64,000 bases of DNA from Patiria pectinifera (GCA_029964075.1 CM057129.1:12577430-12641429), one strand, 5' to 3'; positions 22,401 through 37,400 are shown, counted from the first letter of the stretch. The notes: generated by a model from the sequence alone, not told the origin. Numbers and translations are program-made.

Positions 22401-25400
22401 AAAGTATGAACAATGGAGGTAGAATTAGAAAAAAAATCTGACTGTTTCTTATTTCCTTTCTCGAGATATGTTCGGTCGATTTTTATGTTTCAAAGTTGCT
22501 TGCATAATAACTTTTGACACTATTTCCATTACTTTACAGTATAAACAACAATCTAGTAGATTTGTGTAGATATTTTTGGTCAGTAAACTCACAGGCAGTG
22601 GTGCCATAAACCACCTGTCCACGCCTCGTAACCCTAACTCCCTAGGGGTGTGCAAAATCATATTGAAATTGGAGGACTCAGGACTGTTAGGGCTACCATT
22701 TGGTCAGATGGAAGGTCGTGTTGAAAACTGCTCCGTCCCAAACCGGTGAGTACAGACCAGAGTTTGTCATAGGCAAACTCGGGTCTGGTTCTAATGGGTA
22801 ACTCACGTAATGCTAAAGTGAAAAGTTTCAAATCCTAACCTGCAGGGCGGTGCTGTTTGGCACGTACTGCTCCTGTTCACCCAACAGTGTATCAACGACA
22901 GGATGTCGGCCATTCTCAATATGAATAGAGGGACCGTCCTCATTGAATACTGGCCTGCGGGAAATGTAAAAAACAACCATACAAATATGTCACCTGTCAT
23001 CACAAACTTGGTCATCACATTTTTTTTTTGGGAATTGAGCTTTGGATATTTATGGATTCTGCAATATAAGAGCTTTCCAATGGTATACGCGACCTACTGA
23101 GGCTAATAAATGAGGCATGTCTCCCAAAACCTTGTTTGGAGTATTATCGGCGCCATGCATTTGGTATCATTAGAAAGCTAGAGTTGCTCTTTTACATGGT
23201 ATATAAAACTCAAAAAGTCAACGGTGGGAGTTATTCCTCATTATGCCACATGGCAGGTCAGCTATAACATGTGAGGTCACTGAGTTCAGTATGGAAATAC
23301 AGACTGTAAACTTCACTGAAGTTGTTAAACAGTTATTTGTTGTAGAAGAAAAAGTATGAAAACTTGGTGTCTAAGTCCCCCCTTAGTCCTTAACGAAGGA
23401 AGAGTTTGGTGGGACTCAAATACAATGCCGTCGTAGCCCTGGTGCTCTTCAAGCCAAGATGACAAGGGCTTGTGCGCATTCAGGAATAACATTAATTGTG
23501 CATGCGTTGCACAATATACATGTATGTGCAAACCCAAGGGGGCATGAACGTATTCCTTCCATTGTAACTCTCATAAGTGCTCGCACAACATGTGGAAGCA
23601 AGATTATGCATATTTTCCAGACTGCCACTTAGTAATAATGTTGTGCTTATGGCGTTTTACACCAAAGGTCTCACAGTGCTTCACAACTATTACCCCTGTT
23701 CATCAGGCCATGAGACCAGTTATTCTGCAGCAGCTCCAGATCAGCGCATTCTGGTCTCTACCTTCACAGGTACCCATTGATACTCCTGGGTGGAGAGGGC
23801 AATTGTGGTAAAGTGTCTTGCCTAAGAACACTATCACCATGTACTTCATCAGGTTTGAACGTTTGAACCCATGTACCATATGGCACATGATTCGAAGGCC
23901 ATAACCACTGGACCATGGCGCTCCACAAATTTCCGTCTATGTCCCCTTTAACCAATGGTTATGCTCCCCAGTGATTTTTTAATAGCCTGCAGAAAGAAGC
24001 GCCAGCTAAGCGACAAATTTGGTTGCTTACCTGCAATATCCTTCCTGCTGAGCTAACTCGGCCATTGAGAAAAGACAGTCTAAAGCTGCAAGATGCTGGA
24101 TAGCTTTCCGATAGGCAAAATAATGGTCACCGAATAAACTGAAAAAAAAACCATATATATAAACATGTAAGAATGGGATTTTTTTTCATCAGAGAAATAT
24201 CGGCGATTTGAGGCCAATATAACATTACATGTAGTAATCCCACATGCACGAGTGGAGCATGAAATAAAGAAGTACGTTTGTGTCCCACATGCCATGAGGC
24301 CGAAGGCCAAGTAATATGTGGAACGCACTACATTTTTCATGTTCCACGAGCACGAGTGGGATAACAAATTTATCTTCAAACAAACTCCACGCACAGTAAA
24401 GACGGCACACGCATGCAGTACACTAATTTGTCAGCGGTAATCCCATCATACTTGTGTGCACAAGGAACGGCGCGCAGATCTTGGAATAGCATGACATGCA
24501 GAGTGCGATATCGACAATGCTATTAGGTATAATATCACAGTGCTGTTGCCACGGATCGACCAATCAGGATTGGGGATTCAAGCTTGTTTGAAGACAATTA
24601 TACAAATTTTGGGCGGATATTTTTAACTTACTCTAGGAACTGAAGCCAAGCTCTTTGGCACTCAACGGCAAGCTGCTCCCGTAACTGAGACAATGTCTTG
24701 TAGGCTTGCACTAGAAATGGACTGTGGAATCGCGTTACCTGCTTCGTCCTGAAACAAAAACAAAGAAGACCCATTATTTCTTAAAGGCATAGTTCATCAT
24801 TTGTAATTTGTGCATTTTGTTTGTTTGAAGCAACAAAAGTGCTCAAGATCTAAAGAAGGGTGCTGAACAACTAACCTGATGACGTTTCAGCTCAACTTTA
24901 GCTGTACATTTTGAGGAAAACAACATTCTAGGATCTCGATTTCAAATCAAAAGTTGCTGAATCTTGCTTTAAATTGGGCCTGAATTCAGTGTCCGAGACA
25001 CGTTCTCACTGAGCTGATTGCAGCTACGCGATGTCGCGCACTGATCCGACGAATTATAGCAACCGCGCACACGTGTGTGTCATGCCAATGCTCGCAAGCA
25101 CTTCGCCGAATAATAACAAAACGAACTACTTATTTGAATTTTCTACGGTGCTTCTTAAGAGGCACAGTTCAACTGTGCCTTTCCAACTGAGTTGGAAAGG
25201 CCTTCTTTTGTTGATTACTTCAAAATGACAGCTTGCCAACAAGAATAATTTCACAGGGAGTTTAGTCCCCTTACTATCTTTCAACCAAGTATGTTTTTCA
25301 ACAATATTTATGCCAATTACTTTTTGGATAGCTGCAAATGATGGACTCTGGCTTTAATAATTCAGGGTTTAAGTAGTCTTTGTTGCAGACTAGACTTAGA

Positions 25401-28400
25401 TTAAGCTCTCTATTAAACAGCACAGCCGGCAATACGCTCGTATCAGGTATGCTTGGTATATCTTAGGTCTGAGTGCCACAGTTCCCTCTATGATACACCC
25501 GCTATGGGCTACCTTTGAGACACTCGGCGGCAGCAAACACACAAGCCCTTTTCTACTGTTCACATCATGCATGCCTAGTTCCCCGTATAGGTCTGGTGAG
25601 CCCCAGGCGGGGCTGGCAGCCGCGGAGAGTGACGGGTCCGGAACCAGACAATCGTTAGGTCAAGTAACTTTGATTTGTGTGGTGCGCACCAGAGACATCG
25701 CGTGATGCAAGCAAACAGGCTATTTCTGTTTGCTGCCCTCATTGATGCACGTCTCCATTTCCGTTGGAAATTTCCGTTAGTAGTTCGGTTTTTTATTCGG
25801 CGAAGCGCGCGCAAGCGTTGACACAACGCACACGCGTGCGCGGTTGCTAAAATTCGTCGGATCAGTGCGTGACATCGCGTAGCTGCAATCGGCTCAGTGA
25901 GAACATGTCTTGAACGCTGAATTCATGCAGGCCCAATTCAAAACATGATTCAGCAACTTTTGATTTGAAATTGAGATCCTAGAATGCTGTTTTTCTCGAA
26001 ATATACAGCTGAAGCTGAGCTGAAACTTCATCATGTTAGTTGTTCAGTACCCTTCTTTAGATTTTGAGCTCTTTTATTGCTTCAAACGAACAAAATGCAC
26101 AAATTACAAATGATGGACTATATCTTTAACTGTTGTCTGCATTGTTCTTGTCCCTCCTTACAATTTTCTGGCACAGAACCATCACTTGTGAAACCTAGAC
26201 AAAAAGACTGTGAAGTGTGCACGATAATACCTTTACTGGCACTGATTTTCACAGCATTTATTATTAAACTGTGAATATTATAAGATGGAATTTTGCGTCG
26301 GGGTGATATAAATCAAATTAGATTTTTAAACACTGTATACTCAGTGTGTTACCTCCCGAGTGAAAGTTGGAAAAAAAAAATCACTCGGGTGGGACTCGAA
26401 CCCACGACCTCCTGCTTTCTAGTGCCTGTGAATCAGACTGTGAATAGTTTAACTAGTGCCTAAATGACAAACTTACGAACTGATCTTGACCCAGTTGCTG
26501 GGCACTTCCTTGATCAAGATGTTCCTTACTTCAATCAGGAACTGAAAAAATAAAATCAAGAATAAATGTTTACCTAAACAAAAGAGATCCACAGGGAGCA
26601 GGAAGTCAATTTGCACTGATGTGGGACTTTCAAGTGTCCCCACAACATCTTTGCTCCCCGCAAAATTTACTGTAAAACTGAAGTATGGTCCCCACAATTG
26701 TGGAACAAGTGTGGTGTTTACCTCCATTCCCGATACAGTGACATACTCCAGGGTTGGTTTTCGGAGAACCTTCCGAACTTCCCTTCGATGGTCTTGTATC
26801 TTCTGGAGAACTTCGCTGATGCTTCTCTGACAGCGTTCCACACCAGGGAAAGGAGATGTGTCACAAAACAGCTCAGTCTTATTCCCATCCCTGCAAGAAA
26901 TTTGTGGGGGAATATGGCCACGAGGTTAGGGTTTGTTGCTCGTGATCAGAGGGTCGGGGTTCGAATCCTGCTGCTGGCCATAAATTGTGTTGTGTCCTTG
27001 GACAAGCAACTTCATCCCCCACTTGCCTCCCTCCAACCAGGAGTAAAAATGGATACAGGCATTAGCTGGGAAGTAACCTGCGATGAACTAGCATCCCATC
27101 CAGGGGGAATAGAAATATTCTTAATCTTTTAAGCCAAGGAAACAGGAGATAAACGCCGGCTGATGGGCCATATTGGCTTGTGGCAGACTTTACTTTATTG
27201 ATAAGAAATTGGACAAAAACGTTACTGTGGATCTGACAGGGTAGAACTTCATGCTTAAAGCTTCAAAAAGTGCCTTTTTACCATGGCAAGCTGAAAATAC
27301 TCTAAAATATTCATCCACTCACCGGCACTTTAAATTACTTTTGAAGATTGGGTATTACCTCACAATTTCCTATATTTGTCAAATTATAACCTTGGTCAAA
27401 TTTTGTCCTTGAAGTTAGTGCAAAGAATGCAAATCTTGCTTATCAAAGCTCAAAATGGATGGGTCATGTTTCAATAGTTTGTTCAAGCAGTTTTGAGCCT
27501 ATTGCCACCATCTTCAACACCGTACTGAGCAAAGTTGTTGTAAAGTGTCTTGGCCAAGAACACCAACACCATATTTCCCCATCAGGATTCGAACCAACAT
27601 ACCACAAAGTTGAAATTTGTCTCCATTTACTGATCATTTCCCACTACATTTAAAAAGACCCAAAAAATTAAAAATGTCTCAGACTTTTCCAGACTCACTT
27701 TGCTGCTTTCTCGTTGATGGAAAGAAGGAATTCATTCACTCCTTCAAGCAGCGATGGCGTCTCGGTGAAGATGACTTTTAAGAGGTCAGAGGTCATTTCT
27801 TGCTGGGCCAGCTGCTGCAAGGAGCTCAACGTGTGAGATAGCTTGCTTAGGGACTTGACAACGGTGTAGAACTCCGCTGACGAGCACTGTATATAGACAC
27901 ATGCAGAGTAAAACTTTTTTGTAGTAACCAGGTTACGTCAGATGCAAGGTTTTGCAGTATTCGGAACGGATGGCAGATAAACATGCAACAACGAGGCCGG
28001 AAATATCTGTCTGCGACCCACTCGCAGTGAGCGAGGCTGGAAATATCAGGGTGTGCTTACCCGCAGATGACAGCCTGAATTCGTCTTGCAACAAGGTTCG
28101 TTAAAAACAATCCCGCACCTGGGTCCGCTCATAATAATTCCTGCGCGAACTGGTTTATAAAACCTTTTCTTCTAAATGTCTGTGCTCTTCAAGAATTAAG
28201 TTTTTTTTAACTACAAACCAAGTTTCAATTGGCATGTTTTATATTGATGAATTTTTTTTTATTCTTGGCGTCTAAAAGGTGCTGAGGAAAGGCTTTCTAT
28301 TTGATTGCTTTTGCACACACTCAGATCCACCATGCAAGTAGACTGTTTCCCAGTCACAACATTACTGATTCTCAATATAAAACAAAAACCTACTACTTGG

Positions 28401-31400
28401 GCCCGAGCAATAACTGGATTATGAAGAATATTACAAAATATCAATGAAAACGAAAGTCTCACCAAATAAAATCGGAAATACAGAGCACCAGACTACATGT
28501 ATTACCTTCTTATGATAGATACTGCAGATGCCTTTCTCCAGGTCTGGTACCTTGCTCAGTAGATCCCTCGCCCGACTCATTGCCTCACAGTCCGAGTGCA
28601 TTAGTTCCTCCACGGCATCCTGACGACACTGGATGTTGCTGTTCAGAACATTGATAAAAAGCAATTTCAGCATTAAAACCTTCCTGGGCTTAACTTCATG
28701 AAGTTTTTCAGCAACAAAATATATTTCAGCAAATTGGTTTACTATATATGACGTACGTGATTCCAAAGTTAACATACATGAATACGTGGCCACGTCATTA
28801 AATATAAATATTTATAGCCTTACGCTTAAAACTTTCTGAACTGGAACGCGCTGTGTAAAAGCACTTTTTAAAACAATAAAGGCCTGCAAATGCTAACAAA
28901 CAAATTAAATTTATTTGTTACAGGACATTATATTCCTTCAAATTTTGTTCAGAAAATAAATTTGAAATTTTGAAAAAAATAGGTATACTCCAACTTTAAA
29001 TTTCACTCTGATTCGTTTATCTAGCTTTGTGTTCCTAAGCAATGTACATTACAATAAGCACAGCATTTCAATGTTATCATCTCATAACATGGTCCGCAGC
29101 CGAATAATGAACAGTCCGTCAACACGCGCAAGTAAGGCAGTGCAACTCAGATTGGACCAATGGCATTCCTATATTGAGGGAGCGTGCTCACAACTAGGCG
29201 GCTGATTGGCTCACCTGAGTTCCAGCAACGGCATCGCCAGCCACTTTCGTAGCAGCCGGCTGCCAAACCTGGTCTTGGTGTGATCTAGGACCCAGAAGAG
29301 ACTCCCTCTTCCGGATCCATCCGTCTGTGAGAAATACAAACAAGAAAAAAAAAAAAAATACACATGACAAGTATACTAAAGCTGGTCCCAAAGCACACAA
29401 AATTCTCTTCAGAATGAAAGTTGCATCCTGACGCTACTCTTTTTCATCGTATATTGTCTCAATGAAGGTCAGTCATTGCAAAAATGTTGAAAAGACATGA
29501 ATTTAGGACTGAAAAACATTTCTAACTTCGTTAAAAAATACGTTGAAAATGCACTCGACTTTCCATAGACTTTGAACACAACCAAAGAAGTGTCGTCTGG
29601 ATACTACATTCTTTCCTTCCCTTCATTTGATTCAGAATGGTTATTCGTTGGAAGCCTTTTCATACATCTACTAGTCTATACACACTTGGCCAGATTTAGC
29701 CCATTCATTGGTGTTAAGGGGTAATCCTATACGAGAGTACTGCCCCGCTCTCTTCATTAGCCTACAACTAGTCATTAATTAGTCACAAATGTGATGGGTA
29801 AGGAGTGTGCAGTGAAGGCATCTGCTGCAGTGCATTGTGGGATGTTTGTGCTAATTAATAGTGATTTTTGTAGCGCAAACTGTCCCATCATGCACTAGAC
29901 CAGATATAGTACGTACCAGGCTAACTACACATTTCTGGTCATGGGACTATCTGTAAAGAGTCCATAGTGGAAACGACACATAACAGAAAAGGTTACAGTA
30001 GCCACCACAGAAGTTTTAATACAAATTCTTTCTTTTCTTTTCTTTTTTTATTTTAGCACTGGAAAATGGTAACTTGGAAAGCATGATTTGGGTTTGACTA
30101 CACGTATGGACTTTGTAACTGCTTTTGTGGGAATTTGAACGTGTTTAAGCCTATTAATAGCACTTGCAACATTTACCTGATTTTTAAATATTTCCAAATT
30201 TCGTAGGGCGCAGGCGTCCAGCTTCATGCACTGATTTCTAGCCGAGAAAGATACCAAGTTACTGGGCCAAAAAAAGAAAGAAATATCGAAAATTCATATA
30301 TATCCACTGTATAACACTTTGAGAGCAGCATCCTACCATGAATCAATTAGCGCTTTTGCTGCCCCAAACTACCCTGCTTAATCTCTCTAACCCCCCCCCC
30401 CCCAACTTTTGTTTTTTTTTAAAAAGAAAAATATTGGGCAAAATTCAAAAGCGAGGGGGACATGGCTGTGCGATGACGAGTGAACTTCCAGCTTGCTGAA
30501 ATTTGCTGAACATGTGGGAGGCAATTTGCATTAGTCACAGTTGTTGGCATCAGAGTGTTTCCTAACGTCGCAACTTGGGCATATGGGCTTCGTGCACAAG
30601 TACCCTCTCAAGGGTAAGAAGAGGGAGAGTTGGGGGAGACATTAAAACGCAATGCCGATGATGCCTAATGCTCATGGCTCGGTGCACATTCAAAATAAAA
30701 AAGTTGTGTGTACTTTGCGCTAAATGCTCGTGAACCAAAACACGCAAGCAGTGTGTCCTGTGGCAGACAGTAAAAAGGAAGAAGGCGGAGATGAGAAACT
30801 GGTTTATTTTTTTACTTGGCCTTACATTGTATTTACTTCTTGAATCCATAAACCATTTCTTTATTTTTATTTAAACCTTTATTGAGGGTAAACCCCAACA
30901 GCAAAAAGCTGGTTTTCATTAGGGCCCTGCATTATTAAAATAAAATATGAATTTTACAAAACCAAAGGCTTAAAAATGAAAAAGCAGGAAAAAACAATGA
31001 AACAATATGCACTTAACACAAATAAAAAGCAAAATCTAAGAAAAGATAAAAGAAAACCAGCAACAAAAACAAATCTACACTCTCTTGGTAAAATAATGTT
31101 ACTAAAACAGAAAAACAAAACCGAAACCATAAGGTGCTGGGGCGGTTTGGGACAAAAAGGAGAAACAGACAGGGCATTTTGGGGCGGTACAGGGACTGTA
31201 AAGGGATTAAGGTTTTGGTCAGTATATGCTGACGGTCATTTCTAATTTGACAGTCAGGCCTAATTTTGGCCACCATTCTTACCTGGTCATTTTGAGCACC
31301 CGATGGAGGTTGAACTCTTTCAGGTATCTGAGCAGAGCGGCCAGACAACAGATGACCGGCACTGGTAGATTGATGACTTCTTGAAGCTTTCTGTCTGAAA

Positions 31401-34400
31401 TAAACAACAAATAAACATACAAAAAAACAAAATGAGAAATAGGTTGTCTGTCTGAAAAATGTTGTCTGTCCGAAACAAACAAGTAAACAAACAAACAAAC
31501 AATAGGCTGTAAGTGTTGTGAATTTTACGGCCAAGAATGACTGTTGAAAACAAGAAAACTTGACACAGTGCTGTATATCATTTTTTATTCTCATTGGTAT
31601 TTATTTACAATTGAAGTGGATCAATGTCATTGTGTTTCTTGGTTTATCTTTGTCTTGCTACTTTTTAAACAAAAAAGATAAAAGGGCTGAGAAAAATTGT
31701 CGTAAAAGATTCAAAATAAATTATCTTCAGTAGTTGAGTATTCTTGTTGAATAAAGGATGACGGAACAATAGGGGGTTAAAGCGCTATACAAGAAGCTGT
31801 TAGTACTTACTTGCACAATCTCTGCGTTGCTCTGATTTCTCTGTCTCCTGCTCTTCGTCCCTTTCGTCCTCAGGGCTGTAGAATGCGGTGACGACATCCA
31901 AGGCCTCGCTGTAGTCAAAATGCTCATTGTCCATTCTCTCGATGCGGATGCGGTCATCCTCAGTTGTGCTAAGGTGAAAGAAACATGTCGGACACTACAA
32001 TAATGCATTTTTTATACAGCGCACAGGCGCTACATCATCATTACCCTGCTCAATGGGCCAATGAAACATTCCTAACACCACCTCAGCTCCCTGAAGAGTG
32101 TACAGGTCGATGCTGCCATTTTGGCGCAAGGCAGCTGAAATCAACGACAATAACCAACTACATGACCTGACAGGTACCAATTTACTCCTGGGTGGAGAGA
32201 AGCAATGAGTGACAAAGTGCCTTGCCCAAGGGCACACGCTCCGTAGCCACAGACTGGACTCGAACCCACATCCTGCAGAATTACCCACAGACCACAAATT
32301 CAATGCTCAAAACCACAAGGCCACGGCACTCCACTATAAACTGCTCAAAATGTGCAAGAGAGTCAAGAAATCCGATATTTTGTCTCATCAGGATGCATCA
32401 ATACCCTTCAAAACCAAACACAGTCTAAAACTGTTCTTAAGTTGTACTTGAAAGGCTTACATAAACAGAACTAGAAACCAACTACAGAAAACGGAAAGAC
32501 TCTACAAATGCTTCTAAAAACATGATGAACACATGTGAGATTTTTTGATTCAGAAATTGACTGAAATTTGATACTAAAAAAGACTTTCCTAGTTCCATGA
32601 AATTAGCCCCAGATTGATGGGCATATGGCATTACCATGGTTACCTGCTTGAGACAATGTCTTGTACTAGCTTCTCCGTTTTCTCTGTCAAGACAGTGGGC
32701 AGCAAGAGCTCGACCGGCTGGATGTGATGAATGCGGGTATCCAACTCGCTCAGATGGTCGTTGTCATGGAAACTATCATAGATGATGTCGCCCGTAGCAG
32801 GCTGGATGGCCTAGCAAAGTTTCGCCAAAAAAATAACGATTGGTTCTTTATTTGCCGATGGTAGCTAGCACACAATGCAAAGTGTAAGATGTTTAAAACG
32901 ATTGGAACAGAATTTACTTACCACGACTCCAAATTCCACACTGGCATTCTTGCGTGCCTTGCTGCTGGGTTTAGTGAACTCGCTGAGGCAAAGTAGGTAG
33001 TTGCTAGGGACGACAGAGGATACCTCACCGTCAGTGGGATCAGACGCAAGACTGCCACTCACAGGGTCCACATGTAAACCCGAGAAGTCAAGGAAACAAA
33101 CAGCTAGAAGTAAATCTCAGTCGGACAGCATTTGCTCCAACAGGCAAGGATCAAAATCATGTACATGTTTAGCAAGAATCAGTCTAGAGCTAGTCACAAC
33201 TGATGCACACCACATGCCATTTTGGCAGGTAAACTGATCTCAGTAAACAGGCACTTTCTATGAAAACTCAGGCAAGTTTACAGTTCACTTCGCATTTGGA
33301 AATGGGACAGTTGACCGTTGGCCCACAATGCATTGCTTTTAGGGCTGTGCCGGTCCTCGGATACGCAATACCTAACTGACAATGGCACATTCCCGTTCCA
33401 TTGTCTTTGTTTTATAACTGCTGGATGTTCTGAATGTGTGATAGGAAAAACTTTTTCTTTTTTTTAAGAAATCAGTATCAAATATTCATTTGTTCCAGGG
33501 TCCAAAGAACACTTTGTTTGTATGGGTCAAATGTCTTGACTATTTCAAAGGATGTTTGGTTTAAGGCCCTGTCACACTGTCTGCTATCTTATATGCGCTC
33601 TCACTGCGTCCTTGAAAAATAGCTAGGGCGCAACAACAACTACTACATCGCAGCGACAACTACATGTACATAGGTCGCCAGATGGGTGCCAGAGGGTCTT
33701 AATGGTCTTCGATAAGTGCAAAGGTCTTTGAACATGCTCAAAACAATCGCAACACCTCTGCGATCTGGCCAGGGCACCCTAATGACGCAACTCGGGCGCT
33801 GTGCGAGCGTGAATCGTGTGCCATTGAAGTGGCATTGAGGCAGCTTAGGCGCAAGGCAGTCGATGTAGTCTCCCCCCATGAGAAAATAACTCGACTGCGA
33901 TGAACTTGTTGAATAATTTTTGAAACTGGACTGTGTATTGACCGTTTTGTCATGGTATTTATACAGCGCAAGTGACGTCACATGAGCGTATTTTGGTCGA
34001 ACAGAGAGCGCGACGCGAGCTACAAGGACGTATCAACAGCGAGCAGAGTGTAGTGCAGGCGCGGTGACAGCGCAGTGGTAGCGACTAGATCGAGTAATTG
34101 AGCTTGAAAGGGGCGCACAGATAGCGAGTTGAGCGCATCATAAGCGCGAGAAGAGCACAGTATGAGCTTAGCTTGAGCTTCTTTGAGACAGAAAATTGTC
34201 ATTTTCTTGCGTCCTCGCTGCGATTGTTAAATTTATGAAAAAAATTGGTCGCCGTAAGGTCTCCTATGAGAGCGCATATAATGTGACAGGCCCTTTAAGG
34301 ACATTTTTTTGGGGGAGGGGGAATCAAACAACGAAAAATGCTTAAAGCTACAGTCCATCATTTGCAGCTATCCAAAAAGTAACTGATGTAATTATTGTTG

Positions 34401-37400
34401 AAAAACATACTTGGTTGAAAGAAAGTAAGGAAACTAAACTCCCTGTGAAATTACTCTTTCTGGCAAGCTGTCATTTTGAAGAAATCAACAAGAGGCCTTT
34501 CCAACAGTGCGTCTTAAATTTACGTTAGTAGTTCGTTTTTTTATTCGGCAAAGAGCGCAAGCGTTGACACGACGCACACGCACACGCGACATCACGTAGC
34601 TACAATCAACTCAGTGAGAACGTGTCTCGGATGCCGAATTCAGGCCCGATTCAAAACATGATTCAGCAACTTTTGATTTGAAATCGAGACCCTAGAATGC
34701 TGTTTTTCTCGAAATATACAACTGAGCTGAAACTTCATCAGGTTAGTTGTTCAGCACCCTTCTTTAGTTTTTGAGCATGTTTGTTGCTTCAAACGAACAA
34801 AATGCACAAATTACACATGATGGCTGGACTATACCTTTAACTCATGGCTGTCATGGAAAGTAATCACAGTTTTTCTAAGCATTATGGTAGCCAGATTTGT
34901 TAACATGTGACAGGCACTCTTGGATTGTTTTCATTATAAGGATATCTTCTCCAATCAGCGTGGACTTGGTGTACAGAGCAGACAGCTTTCTCTGGAAGGG
35001 AGCACTCCTGTTGTCCCCGGCTGCCTTCAAGGCAGCGGTCTCCGTCTGCTTGACCACGCCCACTTTGTAGCCCTTGGCAACCAGTCGCCGGGTGTGGACA
35101 AAGAGGCGATGGACGGGGATACTGGCCACCATGAAGTTGTGGTCTGGATGGCAGAAGATGTTAAGTTCTTTGGCTGCGATCTGAGGAAAAACAAACCAGA
35201 GATGTGATCAAGTCATCACACGTCGATCAGAACTCTAACCCTGCTGAATCCAACAAAACGGCTACCCGCATCCATCAGAGTACACTCTGATGTGATGTTC
35301 ACTCGATAACAGCACCACTGGATCTTTACGTTTCAGGCATATGTACTGTTGGATGATTTGCTTTTATCCCAAAAGTATCCTACTGAGATATTATCAAAAA
35401 GCTTACTTGGATTAAAACTTGTTCTGGTACTAAACACCCAGTGAAATTATTTCATCTGGCTGGCTGTCATGATCACTTGGAAATCAAGAAATCAACAGAT
35501 GTAGGGGGTTCCAACGATCAGTCAATGGACTGAATTTTGGAATACAGAGTTCTATTGACAAAAATGTGTTTTGTGATCAAATATTTGATGCCCATATACC
35601 TCAGCATCCTGCCCGAAGAATTTATACTTGTAGCCACACTCCACAAACAACAGGGCATCCGGGTACTGCTTCTTGATCTCCAGAAACTGCAGTTCCAGAG
35701 GGGTGTACTTTACGCCCCTCAAGGGACCCCCCTTTGGTGACATCTTGGAAGTTGCTTTGCCTTCCTCGGCGCAGGCTTTGCCTCCTTTGTGCGAGCCGAA
35801 CTTAAATCTTCCCGCCAGGGATGAGGAGGGTGTATTCTCATTATGCAATGACAGGCGGGGATTGTACTTGGATGTCGACGCAATGTTTGAAAAATCTTCA
35901 TCGCTGTCTGCTCCGTTCTGATCTCCCGATGCTTCCTCATTGGTCAATCTTTGGCCCAAGTTTTGTCCCCCACATGTATGTACTGTTTCGCTGTCCTGTT
36001 TTGGATTGAGGCTGGCAGAATTTTGGCTGATGTTGACGGCACGCATCTCTGAGGTGACGGGGCCTTGATGCGTACCGGACTTGAAGCTGTTCAACTTGTG
36101 TTGGGTGTGGCTTGAGATGGGACTCATTTCAGCTTCTAACATTGGGGATAAGTATGAAAACACAGATATTCACTAAAGTGACTGAAGATATGTTTTATTA
36201 TTATTTATATCAGGCTTCCAGTGGCAAAAATATATCAGCGTATTGTATGCTTTGGTAATATAATATTGCAGTCATCTGGGTACTTTATTGACATAATATT
36301 GCAGTCACCCCGTACTTTTTACGAAGCATACAATATGCTGATATGTTTTTACCACTGGAAGCCTGATATATTTTTTCGGGGTAATATATATTGCACTTGC
36401 TATAACAATATTGCACTTGTTTGCGACTTGTGCAATATTGTTAAAGCTTGTGCAATATATTCTTGTATCCCCATCAAAGCCATCCAATATTATATAAATA
36501 TCAACAAGGCAATATTTTTTTTGAGTAATCAAGCAATTCATTATATATTTCCTGCAATCTAAAAAATAAATATATTTCAATTGGTTTTTTCTTTAAATGT
36601 ATATGAATGAAATACATGAATGGCAGAAAAAAATGCTTCAGTGTCAAAATAAACACCAGTAAAGTCATGCTGGGGTCAAAGGGTCTGACACAAAATCAAA
36701 TCGAAACGGATTTCCTGACAAACCTGTTTGAATTCTCTGTCTTTTGTTGCCTGATGTCTCTTCCTTGCTGGGTGAGACAAGAGATCGTTTCCTGAAAGGA
36801 GATGGCACCTCAACCTGCAAGTAAACAACAATTATGATTATTAAAGGATGCATCATTCAAGCTTATAAATTTATAATAATTGGCAATATAACCGTTATAA
36901 GGACAAAATTGCACTCAATTGATGGGACATCATCATCATCAAAAAATGAATTTGACAACAAGGGCAGCCTGGAAAAAGTGGACATGTATTCATTCATTCA
37001 TTCATTCATTCGTTTCGGTTTTATTGTTAAAAAAGATGGTGACCAAAGAAAAAGTCCATCATACTGTGACAGAATGGTCACTTGCACACGAAATAAAATT
37101 GGTTTGTGCGTATGTGCCTGGACTCCGCATACACATTGCAAATTGGGTAAATATTGCCAAAAATTTGGCAGATCGAGTTTGGCGTGTGTGTGTGTGGCAG
37201 ATCTATTATTATTATTATTAATCATTTCTGGTAATGAAACCAAGGATTCCTCAAAAGCGCCCTAGGCACTGTAGCTCGCAAGCCTGAAGAAACCTGTGGA
37301 GAGAAGACAATGAGAAGAAGTTACAGTTTTAGAGGTGGGAGGAAAAACCCAGAAGAATATTCTGGGGAAAAACCCACGGAATCAGGCAGGGACTGAAAAC

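Larger units (their letters stand above)
33074..34945 (-). other. MSH3: AT-AC (U12-type) intron 4 of MSH3
   Basis: 5' splice site |ATATCCTTA at 34945-34937, branch motif TTCCTTGAC at 33095-33087 (branch A at 33088), and 3' end TTTAC| with AC at 33075-33074, 14 nt from the branch A. All three match the minor-spliceosome consensus (ATATCCTT, TTCCTTRAC, YAC). Joining at these sites restores GEDVDP in phase; no GT-AG pair nearby does. It is 1872 bp long and contains two TTAA-flanked MITEs. Confidence 0.95.

Noticed and set aside
26383..26430. Possible tRNA gene on the minus strand
   Set aside because: Only the T-arm/B-box block is clear; no full cloverleaf with anticodon arm could be drawn, so it fits a SINE head better.
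31013..31594. 193-codon minus-strand ORF
   Set aside because: Only the MSH3 exon 8 region is meaningful, and in another frame; the rest is AT-rich intron with aaac/gttt repeats and no domain.
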